Origin: Kordiimonadales bacterium IMCC3096
GTDB lineage: Bacteria > Pseudomonadota > Alphaproteobacteria > Minwuiales > Minwuiaceae
Length of the DNA stretch: 64,000 bases
Direction: 5' to 3'
Assembly (NCBI GenBank): GCA_016865035.1
Contig: CP018227.1
Coordinates: 124,001 to 188,000, forward strand
Notes under the pieces: model-generated
Seen by the model: only the letters and a program-made list of their open reading frames with translations
What the model was told of the DNA's origin: nothing
The model's database searches: none
Shown here: positions 8,177 to 17,478 of the stretch, one piece after another
Layout: the number at the start of each line of letters is the position of its first letter
Position numbering within the stretch: position 1 is the stretch's first letter
Program-made: the position numbers and the translations under genes

Positions 8177-9924
8177 CAGCGCATTTCCTCGACCGGTGTC
8201 ACGCCGAGCACCTGCAGGCCGGAGCGGATGATCGTGCGCACACCGTCAACCAGCGCCAGCCGCGCCATGGTGAGTTCCGGGTTCTCGGGATGGATGAAAC
8301 GCAGGTCCTCCGCATCCCGTCCCCGGGTCCAGAAACCGTGGAAGGCGGAAGCCATGTCGTAGAGGTAGAAGGCAAGCCGATGCGGTTCCGACGCCTCCGC
8401 CGCCTGTTCGATCAGGCGCGGCCAGGCGGTCATCAGCCGGATCAGCGCGATTTCCTCCGGATGCTTCAGCAGGCTGAGATCTGCCGCCCGCACCGCCTCC
8501 GACGAGGTGTCCAGGCCCGGCACATCCTTCTCCGCATTGCGGAAGATGGAACAGCAACGGGCGTGGGCGTACTGGACGTAGAAAACGGGATTGTCGCGCG
8601 ACTGCTCGGTGACCTTGGCGAAATCGAAGTCGATCGGTGCCTCGTTCTTGCGGGTCAGCAGCATGAAACGCACGACATCCCGCCCGACACGGTCCACCAC
8701 GTCCCGCAGGGTGACGAAGGTGCCGGCGCGTTTCGACATCTTCACCGGCTGTCCGTCGTCCAGCAGCTGCACCATCTGGCAGAGCTTGATGGTCAACCCG
8801 CCGGTCTCTGCGCCGGTGATGGCCCGGGTCGCGGAAACCATGCGTTTCACATAGCCACCGTGATCGGCCCCCAGCACATCGATCATCTGCGGGAAGCCGC
8901 GCTTGAACTTGTCGAAATGATAGGCGATGTCGGCGGCGAAATAGGTCCAGGACCCATCCGACTTCTTCAGCGGCCGGTCCACATCGTCGCCCCATTCGGT
9001 GGCCCGGAACAGCAGTTGCGGGCGGGGTTCCCAATCTTCCGGCAGCTTGCCCTTCGGCGGTTCCAGCACGCCGGTATAGACCATGCCGCGTGCCTCCAGA
9101 TCGCTCACCGCCTCCTCGACCCGGCCGTCGGCGTGCAGCTTCCGTTCCGACGTGAAGACCTCGTGATCCACCCCCAGCGCATGCAGGTCGGCACGGATCA
9201 GCGCCATCATCTGTTCGGTCGCGAACTCGCGGAACGGCAGCAGCCACTCCTGTTCCTCCGCATCCAGCCAGCGATCCTGATCCCGCTCCGCCAGTGCCCG
9301 GGCCGGTTCGATCAGGTACTCGCCCGGATAGAGGCCTTCCGCCATCGGGCCAGGGTCCTGCCCCAGCGCCACCCGGTAGCGATAGTGCAGCGACCGGGCG
9401 AGCACATCGACCTGCGCCCCGGCATCGTTGATGTAATATTCCCGCGTCACGTCCCAGCCCGCCTTTTCCAGCAGGCTGGCCAGCGCATCACCGAACACCG
9501 CCCCCCGGGCGTGCCCGACATGCATCGGGCCGGTCGGATTGGCGCTGACATATTCAACGTTGACCCGGTCGCCCCTGCCCATGTCGGAGTCACCGTAGGC
9601 CGGGCCGCGCCGCAGGATCTCCGTCAGCCGTGCCTGCCAGAATGCATCGCCCAGCCGGATGTTGATGAAGCCCGGACCCGCAACCTCCACCGACGCGACG
9701 CCGTCCATCTGCTGGATGGCCGGCACCAGCATTTCCGCGATGTCACGCGGTTTCCGGCGCAACGGCTTGGCCAGCACCATGGCGGCATTGGTGGCCAGGT
9801 CACCATGTGACGGGTCGCGGGGCGGCTCCACGGTGATCGGCCCGACATTGATGTCGGACGGCGCACCGTCGAGGGAGGCCGCAGCCTCCCGGACCAGATC
9901 ATTGAAATGACGGAACAGGTTCAT
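8176..9924 (-). CDS. argS: Arginyl-tRNA synthetase
   Basis: This class I aminoacyl-tRNA synthetase charges tRNA-Arg. From the ATG at 9922-9924 it has 582 residues, normal for bacterial ArgS. The HIGH motif appears as HVGH within [12 protein letters not shown], and the KMSKS loop as KMSKRAGTF. The N-terminal Arg-tRNA synthetase domain ([20 protein letters not shown], partly) and the C-terminal DALR anticodon-binding domain are both present. The frame stays open a further 44 codons upstream, but that part is basic and unlike ArgS, so I reject the longer start. It is the first gene of the operon and is divergent from the ErpA-like gene. Confidence 0.97.
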   Translation of the reverse strand: MNLFRHFNDLVREAAASLDGAPSDINVGPITVEPPRDPSHGDLATNAAMVLAKPLRRKPRDIAEMLVPAIQQMDGVASVEVAGPGFINIRLGDAFWQARLTEILRRGPAYGDSDMGRGDRVNVEYVSANPTGPMHVGHARGAVFGDALASLLEKAGWDVTREYYINDAGAQVDVLARSLHYRYRVALGQDPGPMAEGLYPGEYLIEPARALAERDQDRWLDAEEQEWLLPFREFATEQMMALIRADLHALGVDHEVFTSERKLHADGRVEEAVSDLEARGMVYTGVLEPPKGKLPEDWEPRPQLLFRATEWGDDVDRPLKKSDGSWTYFAADIAYHFDKFKRGFPQMIDVLGADHGGYVKRMVSATRAITGAETGGLTIKLCQMVQLLDDGQPVKMSKRAGTFVTLRDVVDRVGRDVVRFMLLTRKNEAPIDFDFAKVTEQSRDNPVFYVQYAHARCCSIFRNAEKDVPGLDTSSEAVRAADLSLLKHPEEIALIRLMTAWPRLIEQAAEASEPHRLAFYLYDMASAFHGFWTRGRDAEDLRFIHPENPELTMARLALVDGVRTIIRSGLQVLGVTPVEEMR

Positions 9925-10094
9925 TGTGATTCGCTTGAATTGAGGAGACCAGATCGTATCGGACTTCGCATTGCCTTCCAATCGACCGCCCCTTGATGTG
10001 CCGGACCGATTGACAAATGTCCTGCGCGGTCTAAATCCCCGGATTGAGCGACGCAAGTGCGTGCGACCGCAAACATCTGTATGATTGACTGATC

Positions 10095-10451
10095 ATGACC
10101 GAAGCAAGTGCAACTGAAACAACCGAATTCCGCGTCACCGATGCCGCTTTCCAGCGCGTCGCCGAACTGATTGCCGATGACGGGCGCGACGGGCTGAAGC
10201 TGCGTGTCCAGGTGCTCGGCGGCGGCTGCTCCGGCTTCCAGTATGACTTCGGCTTCGACCCGGAGGTCGGTGAGGAAGACCTCAGGATCGAGAAGGACGG
10301 CGTCACGGTGCTGGTCGATCCGGTCAGCCTGGAATATCTGAAGGGGTCGGAGTTCGACTATGTCGAGGAACTGATTGGCGCGTCCTTTCAGGTCCGGAAC
10401 CCGAACGCGACGGCCTCCTGTGGCTGCGGCACATCCTTCTCGGTGATGTAA
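10095..10451 (+). CDS. erpA: Iron-sulfur cluster insertion protein, ErpA/IscA (A-type) family
   Basis: A-type carriers receive Fe-S clusters from the scaffold and pass them to apo-enzymes. The 118-residue protein has the three invariant cysteines: C45 in GGGCSGFQY, and C109 and C111 in the terminal CGCGTSF. EFDYVEELIGASFQVRNPNA is typical of the ErpA branch. The ATG lies 170 bases from the divergent argS start. In related genomes an ErpA-like gene commonly sits at exactly this place, opposite a dgt-argS operon; here no dgt lies between. Distinguishing ErpA from other A-type proteins needs a tree. Confidence 0.9.
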   Translation: MTEASATETTEFRVTDAAFQRVAELIADDGRDGLKLRVQVLGGGCSGFQYDFGFDPEVGEEDLRIEKDGVTVLVDPVSLEYLKGSEFDYVEELIGASFQVRNPNATASCGCGTSFSVM

Positions 10452-10502
10452 CCGTGCCCGCAGCGTGCTAGACGGAATTCCGACCGAGCCGGAGTAACCG
10501 TC

Positions 10503-11276
10503 ATGCGCATTGCCACCTTCAACGTCAATTCCATCAACGCGCGGCTGCCGCGCGTGACAGAATGGCTGGCCTCGGCGCAGCCCGACATTGTCTGCCTGCA
10601 GGAACTGAAGTGCGTTGACGAGAAGTTCCCCGCGGAGCCTATCGAGGATCTGGGCTACAACATCGCCGTCCACGGTCAGAAGACCTACAATGGCGTCGCG
10701 ATCCTGTCGAAGCGCCCGATCGAGGACGTGATGGTCGGCCTGCCGGGCGATGACGAGGACGAGCAGGCACGCTATCTGGAGGCCACGATCGACGGCGTGC
10801 GCGTCGGCGGCCTGTACCTGCCCAACGGCAACCCCGCACCCGGCCCGAAATTCGACTACAAGCTCGGCTGGATGGATCGCCTGATCGACCGTGCGAAGCA
10901 GATGCTGGCCGACGACGAGACCTTCGTTCTCGCCGGTGACTACAACGTCTGCCCGACCGACGACGACGTCTACAATCCACAAGGGTGGCAGGACGATGCG
11001 CTGTGCCGGCCGGAATCGCGCAACCGCTACAGGCAGTTGCTCAACCTCGGCCTGACGGACGGGATACGCGCCTTTCACCCGCAGCCGCACTTCTACACCT
11101 ACTGGGACTATACCGGCGGCGCATGGCAGAAGGACAATGGTCTCAGGATCGATCACCTGCTGCTGTCGCCGACAGCCGCGGACCGGTTGCTCGCCAGCGG
11201 TGTGGACAAGGCACCACGCGGCGGGGAACGCCCGTCCGATCACACGCCGGCCTGGGTGGAGCTGGAGGAAATCTGA
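10503..11276 (+). CDS. xthA: Exodeoxyribonuclease III (AP endonuclease)
   Basis: This is a 257-residue ExoIII of the endonuclease/exonuclease/phosphatase fold, which cleaves abasic sites and blocked 3' ends during base excision repair. The family landmarks occur in order: ATFNVNSINARLPRV (N-terminal metal site), QELKCVDEKFP, LYLPNGNP, GDYNVCPTDDDVYNP, LRIDHLLLSP and SDHTPAWVEL (catalytic Asp-His). A GGAGTAACC ribosome site precedes the ATG. Its stop overlaps the next ATG (TGATG), linking it to the GFA-fold gene. Confidence 0.96.
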   Translation: MRIATFNVNSINARLPRVTEWLASAQPDIVCLQELKCVDEKFPAEPIEDLGYNIAVHGQKTYNGVAILSKRPIEDVMVGLPGDDEDEQARYLEATIDGVRVGGLYLPNGNPAPGPKFDYKLGWMDRLIDRAKQMLADDETFVLAGDYNVCPTDDDVYNPQGWQDDALCRPESRNRYRQLLNLGLTDGIRAFHPQPHFYTYWDYTGGAWQKDNGLRIDHLLLSPTAADRLLASGVDKAPRGGERPSDHTPAWVELEEI

Positions 11277-11707
11277 TGGTGGACACTCCACTGACGGGCG
11301 GTTGTCTCTGCGGTGCCGTGCGCTATTCGGTCAGCACGCCGGAACCCTATGCCAGCGTCTGTCATTGCCGCATCTGCCAGCAGTGGATTGGTGCGCCCTA
11401 TTTCGCCAATTTCTCCGTTCCGGCTGCGCAGGTGACCTGGCAGGGGAAACCCGTCGAATGGCGATCATCCGACATCGCGGTACGGGCCCACTGCGGCAGT
11501 TGCGGCACGCCGCTCTACTGGAAGGGTGACAGGGAACCGGAGACCTATGACATCGGGCTCCTGACCCTTGATGATCCGGCCCGGCTGCGCCCGAAGGAAC
11601 AGATCTGGGCGACGTCCGCCGCGGCGTGGCCCGGCCTGCTGCCCGATCTGCCGGCATGGCCCGGGGAGGAACGATCGGGGGAGCCTTTCCGGCGTGAAAC
11701 CGACTGA
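11276..11707 (+). CDS. GFA-family zinc protein (CENP-V/GFA domain)
   Basis: This 143-residue protein has the GFA/CENP-V zinc fold. The cysteine motifs are GGCLCGAVRY near residue 10, CHCRICQQW near 34, and HCGSCGTPLYW near 74. The family was named for glutathione-dependent formaldehyde activation, but most members have no proven substrate and are small zinc proteins, some possibly carbon-sulfur lyase-like. The start is the ATG overlapping the xthA stop; a longer in-frame opening upstream lies within xthA and is rejected. The end overlaps the GTG of the next small gene by 14 bases. Confidence 0.9.
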   Translation: MVDTPLTGGCLCGAVRYSVSTPEPYASVCHCRICQQWIGAPYFANFSVPAAQVTWQGKPVEWRSSDIAVRAHCGSCGTPLYWKGDREPETYDIGLLTLDDPARLRPKEQIWATSAAAWPGLLPDLPAWPGEERSGEPFRRETD

Positions 11708-12128
11708 CTTCATCCTGCCGCTGGCGGGCATCATTCTCGTGGTGACGCTGGTCTGGCTGGCCGGGGGGCGACGCAATATCCGCCTCGACCGCACGACGGT
11801 TGACCAGGCGTTGCGCGCCGAAGGCTACGCACCGGTGACGATCACCGTTGCCGACGACGGCCGGGCCGCCATGGCATGGCTGGAGGACCGCAGTGCCCTG
11901 GCGGTCGTGCGTGCGATGGGCGATCACGCGGCGATCACCGTGCCGGGGCCGGACGACATCCGTGGCATCGCCATCGACGGGGACCCGCCACGCCTGCAGG
12001 TGCGCTTCAGGTCCTATGGCCAGCCGCCCTTCGCCATCACGCTGACCGACCCGGAGACGCTGGATCGCTGGCGCAAGGTGCTGATGCTCTATGGCGAGAT
12101 GGCCGCACGGAAGGAATCCACGTCATGA
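11694..12128 (+). CDS. Small membrane-anchored protein of unknown function
   Basis: I do not recognise this 144-residue protein. One hydrophobic helix at about residues 6-23 is followed by a soluble part of mixed alpha/beta character, with VDQALRAEGY, then a run of short beta-like segments ending in DRWRKVLMLYGEMAARK. It looks like a single-pass protein with a cytoplasmic or periplasmic domain of about 115 residues. The likely start is the GTG at 11694 behind a GGGGGAG site, within the 3' end of the GFA gene. Its stop overlaps the next ATG (ATGA at 12125-12128), so it is probably made with the hydroxylase. Confidence 0.75.
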   Translation: MKPTDFILPLAGIILVVTLVWLAGGRRNIRLDRTTVDQALRAEGYAPVTITVADDGRAAMAWLEDRSALAVVRAMGDHAAITVPGPDDIRGIAIDGDPPRLQVRFRSYGQPPFAITLTDPETLDRWRKVLMLYGEMAARKESTS

Positions 12129-13033
12129 AACTGCCCGATCCGGTCGCGCTGGCGATTCCCGCCTTCATTGTCCTGATGATTGCCGAACTGGCGCTTGGCT
12201 ATTTCAGGCTGCGTTCCGTGCGCTACGAATTGAAGGACACTGCGGCCAGCCTGATCATGGGGGTGGGCAACCTGGCGACCGGCATCCCTTTCGTGGTGCT
12301 GATCTACGGGATGATCCGCGCGCTCTACGAGATCCGCCTGTTCGACATCGGTTTCCAGTGGTGGGCCTTCGTCGCGATCCTGTTCGCGCAGGACTTCTGC
12401 TACTACTGGTTCCATCGCCTGAGCCATGAGCATCGCTTCTGGTGGGCGGCGCACATCAACCACCACTCGTCGCAGCACTACAATCTCTCGACAGCACTGC
12501 GGCAGACCTGGACAGGCAATATCGCCGGGACCTTCATCGTCTATGCGCCGCTGCCCCTGCTCGGCTTTCCGCCGGCACTGATCGCCTTCTCGATGGGCAT
12601 CAGCCTCGTCTACCAGTTCTGGATCCATACGGAAGCCATCGGACGCCTGCCCGCGCCCATCGAATGGATCTTCAACACGCCGTCACACCATCGGGTGCAT
12701 CACGCCACGAACCCGCGCTATCTCGACCGGAACTACGCCGGAATCCTGATCATCTGGGACCGGATGTTCGGCACTTTCGTGCCCGAGGACGATAAGGAGC
12801 CGTGCCGTTACGGCATCGTGCGCCAGATCGCGACCTTCAATCCGATCCGCATCGCCTTTCACGAATGGGTGGACATGTTTCGCGATGCCCGGGCCGCGGG
12901 CAACTGGCGCGATGCACTGGGGTACCTCTGGCACGCCCCGGGCTGGCGCCCGGACGGCAATGGCCGGACTTCCGCCGTCATTCGTGACGAATGGCACGCC
13001 ATGGCAACCAGAACGCCCGGCGCGGGTACGTGA
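12125..13033 (+). CDS. Sterol desaturase / fatty acid hydroxylase superfamily membrane di-iron enzyme
   Basis: This 302-residue membrane protein carries the histidine clusters that hold a di-iron centre in the fatty acid hydroxylase superfamily: HRLSHEHRFWW and HINHHSSQHYN (about residues 98-121), an isolated HTEAIGR, and SHHRVHHATN (about 187-196). Several hydrophobic segments surround them. Members hydroxylate or desaturate lipids, sterols, hopanoids or carotenoids using O2. The start is the ATG that overlaps the upstream stop; a longer frame would run through the upstream gene and is rejected. The substrate cannot be told from sequence. Confidence 0.92.
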   Translation: MKLPDPVALAIPAFIVLMIAELALGYFRLRSVRYELKDTAASLIMGVGNLATGIPFVVLIYGMIRALYEIRLFDIGFQWWAFVAILFAQDFCYYWFHRLSHEHRFWWAAHINHHSSQHYNLSTALRQTWTGNIAGTFIVYAPLPLLGFPPALIAFSMGISLVYQFWIHTEAIGRLPAPIEWIFNTPSHHRVHHATNPRYLDRNYAGILIIWDRMFGTFVPEDDKEPCRYGIVRQIATFNPIRIAFHEWVDMFRDARAAGNWRDALGYLWHAPGWRPDGNGRTSAVIRDEWHAMATRTPGAGT

Positions 13034-13151
13034 AGCTTGTTGTCTTGCCACGGCGGACACCGCAGAATTGACGCGTCGGGGACAACCAGCCCGCGCGAAC
13101 GCGCATGGCAGTCGGGTTGGCAAACAGCGTCACGAGTTCGGGGGAACCAGA

Positions 13152-13517
13152 ATGACCATTCACCAGCAGATTGGCGGCGATGCCGCCGTGAACGCGGCCG
13201 TGAACCTTTTCTATGCCAAGGTCCTGGCTGATCCGCTGCTTGTGCCGATGTTCGAGGGTGTGGACATGAGCGCCCAGAACGGCAAGCAGCGGGCGTTCTT
13301 CACGGCCCTGTTCAAGAACGAGGCCGCTGGCGTGGACGCCTACATGCGCCGCGCCCATGCGCACCTGGTCGCCGAGAAGGGGATGAGTGATCCGCATTTC
13401 GACGCCGTGGCGGGACACCTGAACGATACGCTGGTCGAACTTGGCGTGCCGGACGAACTGGTCGGCCAGATCATGGGCGCCGCAGCGGGCCTGAAGGACG
13501 CCGTGCTGAACCGCTGA
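13152..13517 (+). CDS. Group I truncated haemoglobin
   Basis: This is a 121-residue 2-over-2 globin. The N-terminal QIGGDAAVNAAVNLFYAKVLADP is the usual start of group I (trHbN), and the proximal histidine lies in RRAHAHLVAEKGMSDPHFD (about residue 69). Truncated globins bind O2 or NO; group I members often act in NO detoxification or O2 handling. An upstream in-frame extension overlaps the hydroxylase gene and is rejected in favour of this ATG, preceded by GGGGGAACC. A haem protein next to an O2-dependent di-iron hydroxylase is suggestive but not proof of a joint role. Confidence 0.93.
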   Translation: MTIHQQIGGDAAVNAAVNLFYAKVLADPLLVPMFEGVDMSAQNGKQRAFFTALFKNEAAGVDAYMRRAHAHLVAEKGMSDPHFDAVAGHLNDTLVELGVPDELVGQIMGAAAGLKDAVLNR

Positions 13518-13608
13518 CCGGTTTCCAGCCTCCGGCGTCAGAGACACGCAGGCACACCGCGACGTTTGCGCGGTTGCCCGGATCGGAACCAGCGGCCATG
13601 TTTCGCCG

Positions 13609-14100
13609 ATGAGCAGTCGCCTTTCATATCTGGCCCGGCGTCCGGCCCTGGCCATCATCGTGCCACCCGTCATCGCCCTGGGAGCGGCCATGGTGGCACA
13701 GCATGGCTTCGGACTGGCGCCTTGCGAGCTGTGTGTCTGGCAGCGCTGGCCCTATGTCGCCGCGGCGGCACTTGCCGTGCCGGCCTTGCTGTTGCCGCGC
13801 GCAGCCGCCTACTGGTTGCTGCTGGCGGCGGTTGCATTCGCCCTGTCTGCCGGGTTCGGCGTGTTTCACGCCGGTGTCGAGCAGGGCCTCTGGCGCGGAC
13901 TGGAGTCCTGCAGCGCCATTTCGACCCCGGATTCGCTGGAGGCGCTCAAGGCGCAGGTCATGGGGGCACAGCCTGCGCGCTGTGACCAGATCCCCTTTGC
14001 CTTTCTCGGCCTCTCCATTGCGGGCTGGAACGCTGTCTTCGGGGCACTGTCGGCCGTGCTGATGCTGCTGCTCATCGACAAACGGATCAGGAGCCGCTGA
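13609..14100 (+). CDS. dsbB: Disulfide bond formation protein DsbB
   Basis: DsbB reoxidises the periplasmic thiol oxidase DsbA and passes electrons to quinone. The 163-residue protein has four membrane segments and both essential periplasmic cysteine pairs: C39/C42 in APCELCVWQRWPY, and C101/C125 in GLESCS and ARCDQIPF. The stop overlaps the coq7 start (TGATG). Coupling to a ubiquinone-biosynthesis gene fits, since DsbB depends on quinone. No dsbA is visible in this window. Confidence 0.93.
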   Translation: MSSRLSYLARRPALAIIVPPVIALGAAMVAQHGFGLAPCELCVWQRWPYVAAAALAVPALLLPRAAAYWLLLAAVAFALSAGFGVFHAGVEQGLWRGLESCSAISTPDSLEALKAQVMGAQPARCDQIPFAFLGLSIAGWNAVFGALSAVLMLLLIDKRIRSR

Positions 14101-14657
14101 TGGAACGCACGATCAGGCCCACGCTGCCTGGCGATTTGGACCAGCGCACCCGGCTGGAGCGTATCCTGCGGGTCGATCAGGCAGGCGAATATGGGGCGAA
14201 GCGGATATATCAGGGGCAGCTTGCCGTGCTGGGCAATGCGCCGTCCGGAGACACCATCCGGCACATGGCCGAACAGGAAGAGAAACATCTGAAGACCTTC
14301 GACGACCTGCTCAACGAACGCCATGTGAGACCGACGCTGCTCTCCCCCATCTGGCACGTGGCGGGCTTTGCCCTGGGGGCCGGCACGGCGCTGATGGGCG
14401 AGAAGGCGGCGATGGCCTGCACGGAGGCGGTGGAAGAGGTGATCGACGCGCATTACGCGCAGCAGACCGAGGCACTTGCCGCAGAGGGTGCCGAGCCTGA
14501 ACTCCAGGAAACCATCGAGACCTTCCGGGCCGAGGAGATCGAGCATCGCGACATCGCGCGCGAACATGACGCGGCGGATGCACCGGGGTACGGGTTGCTG
14601 ACGGCAGGCGTGAAAGCCGGATCACGTCTGGCGATCTGGCTCTCGACCCGGATCTGA
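14100..14657 (+). CDS. coq7: Demethoxyubiquinone hydroxylase Coq7/UbiF-type
   Basis: This is a 185-residue di-iron monooxygenase that carries out the C6 (penultimate ring) hydroxylation of ubiquinone biosynthesis. The ferritin-like ligand set is visible: an E in EYGAKRIYQ, EEKHLKTFD (ExxH), EEVIDAHYAQQ, and EEIEHRDIA (ExxH). The length is normal for the short bacterial Coq7. It overlaps dsbB by one base and precedes a glycosyltransferase by 12 bases, so a single transcript from dsbB onward is likely. Confidence 0.95.
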   Translation: MERTIRPTLPGDLDQRTRLERILRVDQAGEYGAKRIYQGQLAVLGNAPSGDTIRHMAEQEEKHLKTFDDLLNERHVRPTLLSPIWHVAGFALGAGTALMGEKAAMACTEAVEEVIDAHYAQQTEALAAEGAEPELQETIETFRAEEIEHRDIAREHDAADAPGYGLLTAGVKAGSRLAIWLSTRI

Positions 14658-14669
14658 GATCGCCCCCGC

Positions 14670-15752
14670 GTGCGCATCGCCTTCCACGCGCCGCTGAAAC
14701 CACCGGACCATCCGGTACCGTCCGGTGACAGACAGATTGCCCGCCTGCTGATGGCTGCCCTGCGCCAGGCCGGGCATGAGGTCGAACTGGTCACGCACCT
14801 GCGAACGCGGGAGCCGCAAGGAAATCCCGAACGGCAGCAGCAACTGCTGGACGAGGCCGCGACGGAGATCGTGCGGCTGACCGGGGAACTCGCCGCACGA
14901 CCGCCAGATCTCTGGTTCACCTATCACGTCTACTACAAGGCACCTGACCTGATCGGGCCGGAGATCTGCAAGCGGCTGGGCATTCCCTACGTTATCGCGG
15001 AAGCGAGCGATGCGCCGAAGCGGCTGGAAGGCCCCTGGGCGGACTTCGCCCGCCGCGCCCGTCAGGCCATACAGGATGCGGATGCCGTCCTGCCCCTCAA
15101 CCGGTCGGACGAGGCGGGCCTCTTCGACCTTGTCGCCCCCGGGCGGCTCCACGCCATTCCGCCGTTCATCCGGACCCGGCCGCGTCCGGGCAAACAGCGG
15201 CCGGTGTGCCGGACCGTGCGGCTGCTTGCCATCGGCATGATGCGCCCCGGCGACAAGCTTGCGTCGTACAGGGAACTGGCGGCCGCATTGCGCGGCCTCG
15301 CGTCGGCAGACTGGCGGCTTGCCATTGTCGGCGACGGCCCAGTCGCGCGGCAGGTACGCAACGCCTTTGCGCCCGTTCGGAACCGGGTCACCTGGCACGG
15401 TCGGGTTGCCCCTTCCCGTCTGGCCGGGATCATGCGCGACCACGACCTGATGGTCTGGCCTGCGGTCAACGAGGCATTCGGGATGGCGCTGGTGGAAGGC
15501 GCCTGCATGGGACTTCCCACCGTGGCCGGTCGCACCGGCGGCGTGCCGGACGTGGTCGTGCACGGGCGGACCGGATTGCTGGTGGAACCGCACGACCGCC
15601 ACGCCCTGACGCTTGCCATCCGTGCCCTGTTGCGGCAACCAGCGGTTCGCAGGCGCATGGGGGGTGAAGCCTGGCGCCGGGCAACGGTTCAGCACGGTTT
15701 CGCGGCGGCGTCACGGAATCTGGATATGATCCTCAGAGAACTGGTCAGATAG
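14670..15752 (+). CDS. Glycosyltransferase family 4 (GT-B fold)
   Basis: This 360-residue retaining GT-B enzyme starts at GTG. The N-terminal domain opens RIAFHAPLKPP followed by SGDRQIARLLMAALRQAGH, typical of GT4 acceptor domains. The C-terminal donor domain holds the EX7E motif in NEAFGMALVEGACMGLPTVA (about residues 266-285) and ends with GRTGLLVEP. The sugar and acceptor are unknown. It forms a set with the histidine phosphatase and the MurG-like glycosyltransferase that follow, which suggests synthesis of one glycoconjugate or glycolipid. Confidence 0.9.
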   Translation: MRIAFHAPLKPPDHPVPSGDRQIARLLMAALRQAGHEVELVTHLRTREPQGNPERQQQLLDEAATEIVRLTGELAARPPDLWFTYHVYYKAPDLIGPEICKRLGIPYVIAEASDAPKRLEGPWADFARRARQAIQDADAVLPLNRSDEAGLFDLVAPGRLHAIPPFIRTRPRPGKQRPVCRTVRLLAIGMMRPGDKLASYRELAAALRGLASADWRLAIVGDGPVARQVRNAFAPVRNRVTWHGRVAPSRLAGIMRDHDLMVWPAVNEAFGMALVEGACMGLPTVAGRTGGVPDVVVHGRTGLLVEPHDRHALTLAIRALLRQPAVRRRMGGEAWRRATVQHGFAAASRNLDMILRELVR

Positions 15753-15766
15753 GGACGCCGAAACCG

Positions 15767-16348
15767 ATGCGCATAACCATGCTCCGCCATGGCCGGACGG
15801 CATGGAATGCCGAAAGGCGCATACAGGGCCGCACCGATATTCCCCTGTCGGACACGGGGCGGCAGGCGCTGGAAGGTCTGAGGCTGGCACCGGCACAGGA
15901 TGCGGAGGTCTGGATCAGCAGCCCGCTGACGCGTGCGACGGAGACGGCGCGGATCCTGTCCGGCAGTCGCCCCCATACAACGGACGCGCGGCTGATGGAG
16001 ATGAACTTCGGCGATTGGGAGGGCCATACCCACGCGGATCTGATAGCCGCCGATCCGGCGGGCATGCGCCGCAGTGAAGCGCGCGGCATTCACATGCGTC
16101 CGCCCGGTGGCGAAACACCTGCGGAGGTCGCCACCCGCCTGCTCGACTTCCTGAGCAGCCGTGAGGAGTCCGCACTGGTCCTGGTCAGCCACAAGGGTGT
16201 CATCCGCGCCGCGCTGGCCCGGGCGAGCGGTTGGGACATGACCTCTGATCCACCGTTCGCTATCAAGTGGCACATGGCGCAGACATTCCTTTTCGATGAC
16301 GGCAGGCTCCGCATCGACCGGCTGAACATCCCGCTGGTCGCTGCATGA
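15767..16348 (+). CDS. Histidine phosphatase family protein
   Basis: This is a 193-residue member of the phosphoglycerate mutase-like branch-1 histidine phosphatases. The catalytic LRHGRTAWN lies at residues 4-12, with the phosphohistidine at H6. The second conserved parts are the acid-bearing EMNFGDWEG segment and VLVSHKGVIRA, holding the second histidine. Relatives include alpha-ribazole phosphatase and sugar-phosphate phosphatases. Its place between two glycosyltransferases suggests dephosphorylation of a sugar-phosphate intermediate, which is inference. The stop overlaps the next ATG by ATGA. Confidence 0.9.
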   Translation: MRITMLRHGRTAWNAERRIQGRTDIPLSDTGRQALEGLRLAPAQDAEVWISSPLTRATETARILSGSRPHTTDARLMEMNFGDWEGHTHADLIAADPAGMRRSEARGIHMRPPGGETPAEVATRLLDFLSSREESALVLVSHKGVIRAALARASGWDMTSDPPFAIKWHMAQTFLFDDGRLRIDRLNIPLVAA

Positions 16349-17478
16349 CCAGTCGCGCGATGATCCATGTCCAGCATCTGCTCGGTGTCGGCCACCTGAG
16401 CCGGGCGGCGCGTCTTGCCAACGCCCTCGACCGGGCTGGCATGGATGTGGCGCTGCTCTCCGGCGGGCGGGAGGCACCGCAGATCGTGACCCGCCCCGGA
16501 GTGCGACACATCCAACTGCCGTCGATACAGGCGTCGGATGCGAGCTTCGCCACGCTGGTCGACGGAAATGATCAGCCGATCGACGACGATTTCCGCCGCG
16601 ACCGATGCCATCGGCTGCTCAACCAATATGAGGATTTTCGCCCGGAACTCCTTGTCACTGAACTGTTTCCCTTTGGTCGTCGTCAATTGCGATTCGAGAT
16701 GCTGCCCTTGCTGGAGATGGCGTATCGCGACCGGCATTGCCGGACTATCGCCTGTTCCGTCCGCGATATCGTGAACCATCGCCCCAGGCGGCAGACCGAA
16801 ATGCTGGAATGGCTCAACCGCTACTACAGACTGGTTGTCGCGCACGGGGATGCGGACTTCCTGCCCCTGCAGGACAGTGCGCCGTTCCTGGACCGCTATC
16901 GGGGCACTGTCCTGCATACGGGCTATCTGACCGACGCACAGCCCGTCGCGTCTCCTGCCGAAGAGGGTGAAGTGCTGGTCAGCGCCGGTGGCGGCGCAGT
17001 GGGCGATGCCCTGTTCACAGCCGCTGCATCAGCGCGCAGGTCGTCGGCTCTCGGCCATCTCGTCTGGCGCTTCAGACATGGCCCGAACGTGTCCGCCGAC
17101 AAGCTAGCTCACTGGCGCGATCTGGCCGGTCCGGGAGCCATCTTCGAACCCGTCGCCCCCGACTTCACGGATCGCCTGGCGGTGGCAAGGCTGGCCATCG
17201 GGCAGATCGGCTACAACACTGCAGCGGAACTGCTGGCGACCGGCACGCCTGCGGTCATGGTCCCCTTCGCGGGCGGGGCAGAGACCGAGCAGACGCGACG
17301 GGCGGAGCGCTTTGCCGCCATGGGCTACCCGGTCGTGGCGGAATCCCGGCTGACCACGGACAGTCTGATCGCCGCGATCGACACCGCCGCAAGGCTTCGG
17401 CGAATGGCTGCAAATCACATTCAACTGGACATGGGTGACAAGGCTGCCGCGGCCCTGATGCATGGGGTGGCACCATGA
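16345..17478 (+). CDS. MurG-like GT-B glycosyltransferase
   Basis: This 377-residue protein has the GT-B shape of GT28/MurG relatives. An N-terminal HLLGVGHLSRAARLANALDRAG replaces the glycine-rich acceptor loop. The donor half has SAGGGAVGDALF, IGYNTAAELLATGTPAVMVPF and GGAETEQTRRAERFAAMG, the usual nucleotide-sugar binding run. It is not MurG itself: it is outside the dcw cluster and the N-terminal motif differs. It overlaps its neighbours on both sides by 4 bases (ATGA), so it is tightly co-translated with the phosphatase and the PH-like protein. The substrate is unknown. Confidence 0.85.
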   Translation: MTSRAMIHVQHLLGVGHLSRAARLANALDRAGMDVALLSGGREAPQIVTRPGVRHIQLPSIQASDASFATLVDGNDQPIDDDFRRDRCHRLLNQYEDFRPELLVTELFPFGRRQLRFEMLPLLEMAYRDRHCRTIACSVRDIVNHRPRRQTEMLEWLNRYYRLVVAHGDADFLPLQDSAPFLDRYRGTVLHTGYLTDAQPVASPAEEGEVLVSAGGGAVGDALFTAAASARRSSALGHLVWRFRHGPNVSADKLAHWRDLAGPGAIFEPVAPDFTDRLAVARLAIGQIGYNTAAELLATGTPAVMVPFAGGAETEQTRRAERFAAMGYPVVAESRLTTDSLIAAIDTAARLRRMAANHIQLDMGDKAAAALMHGVAP

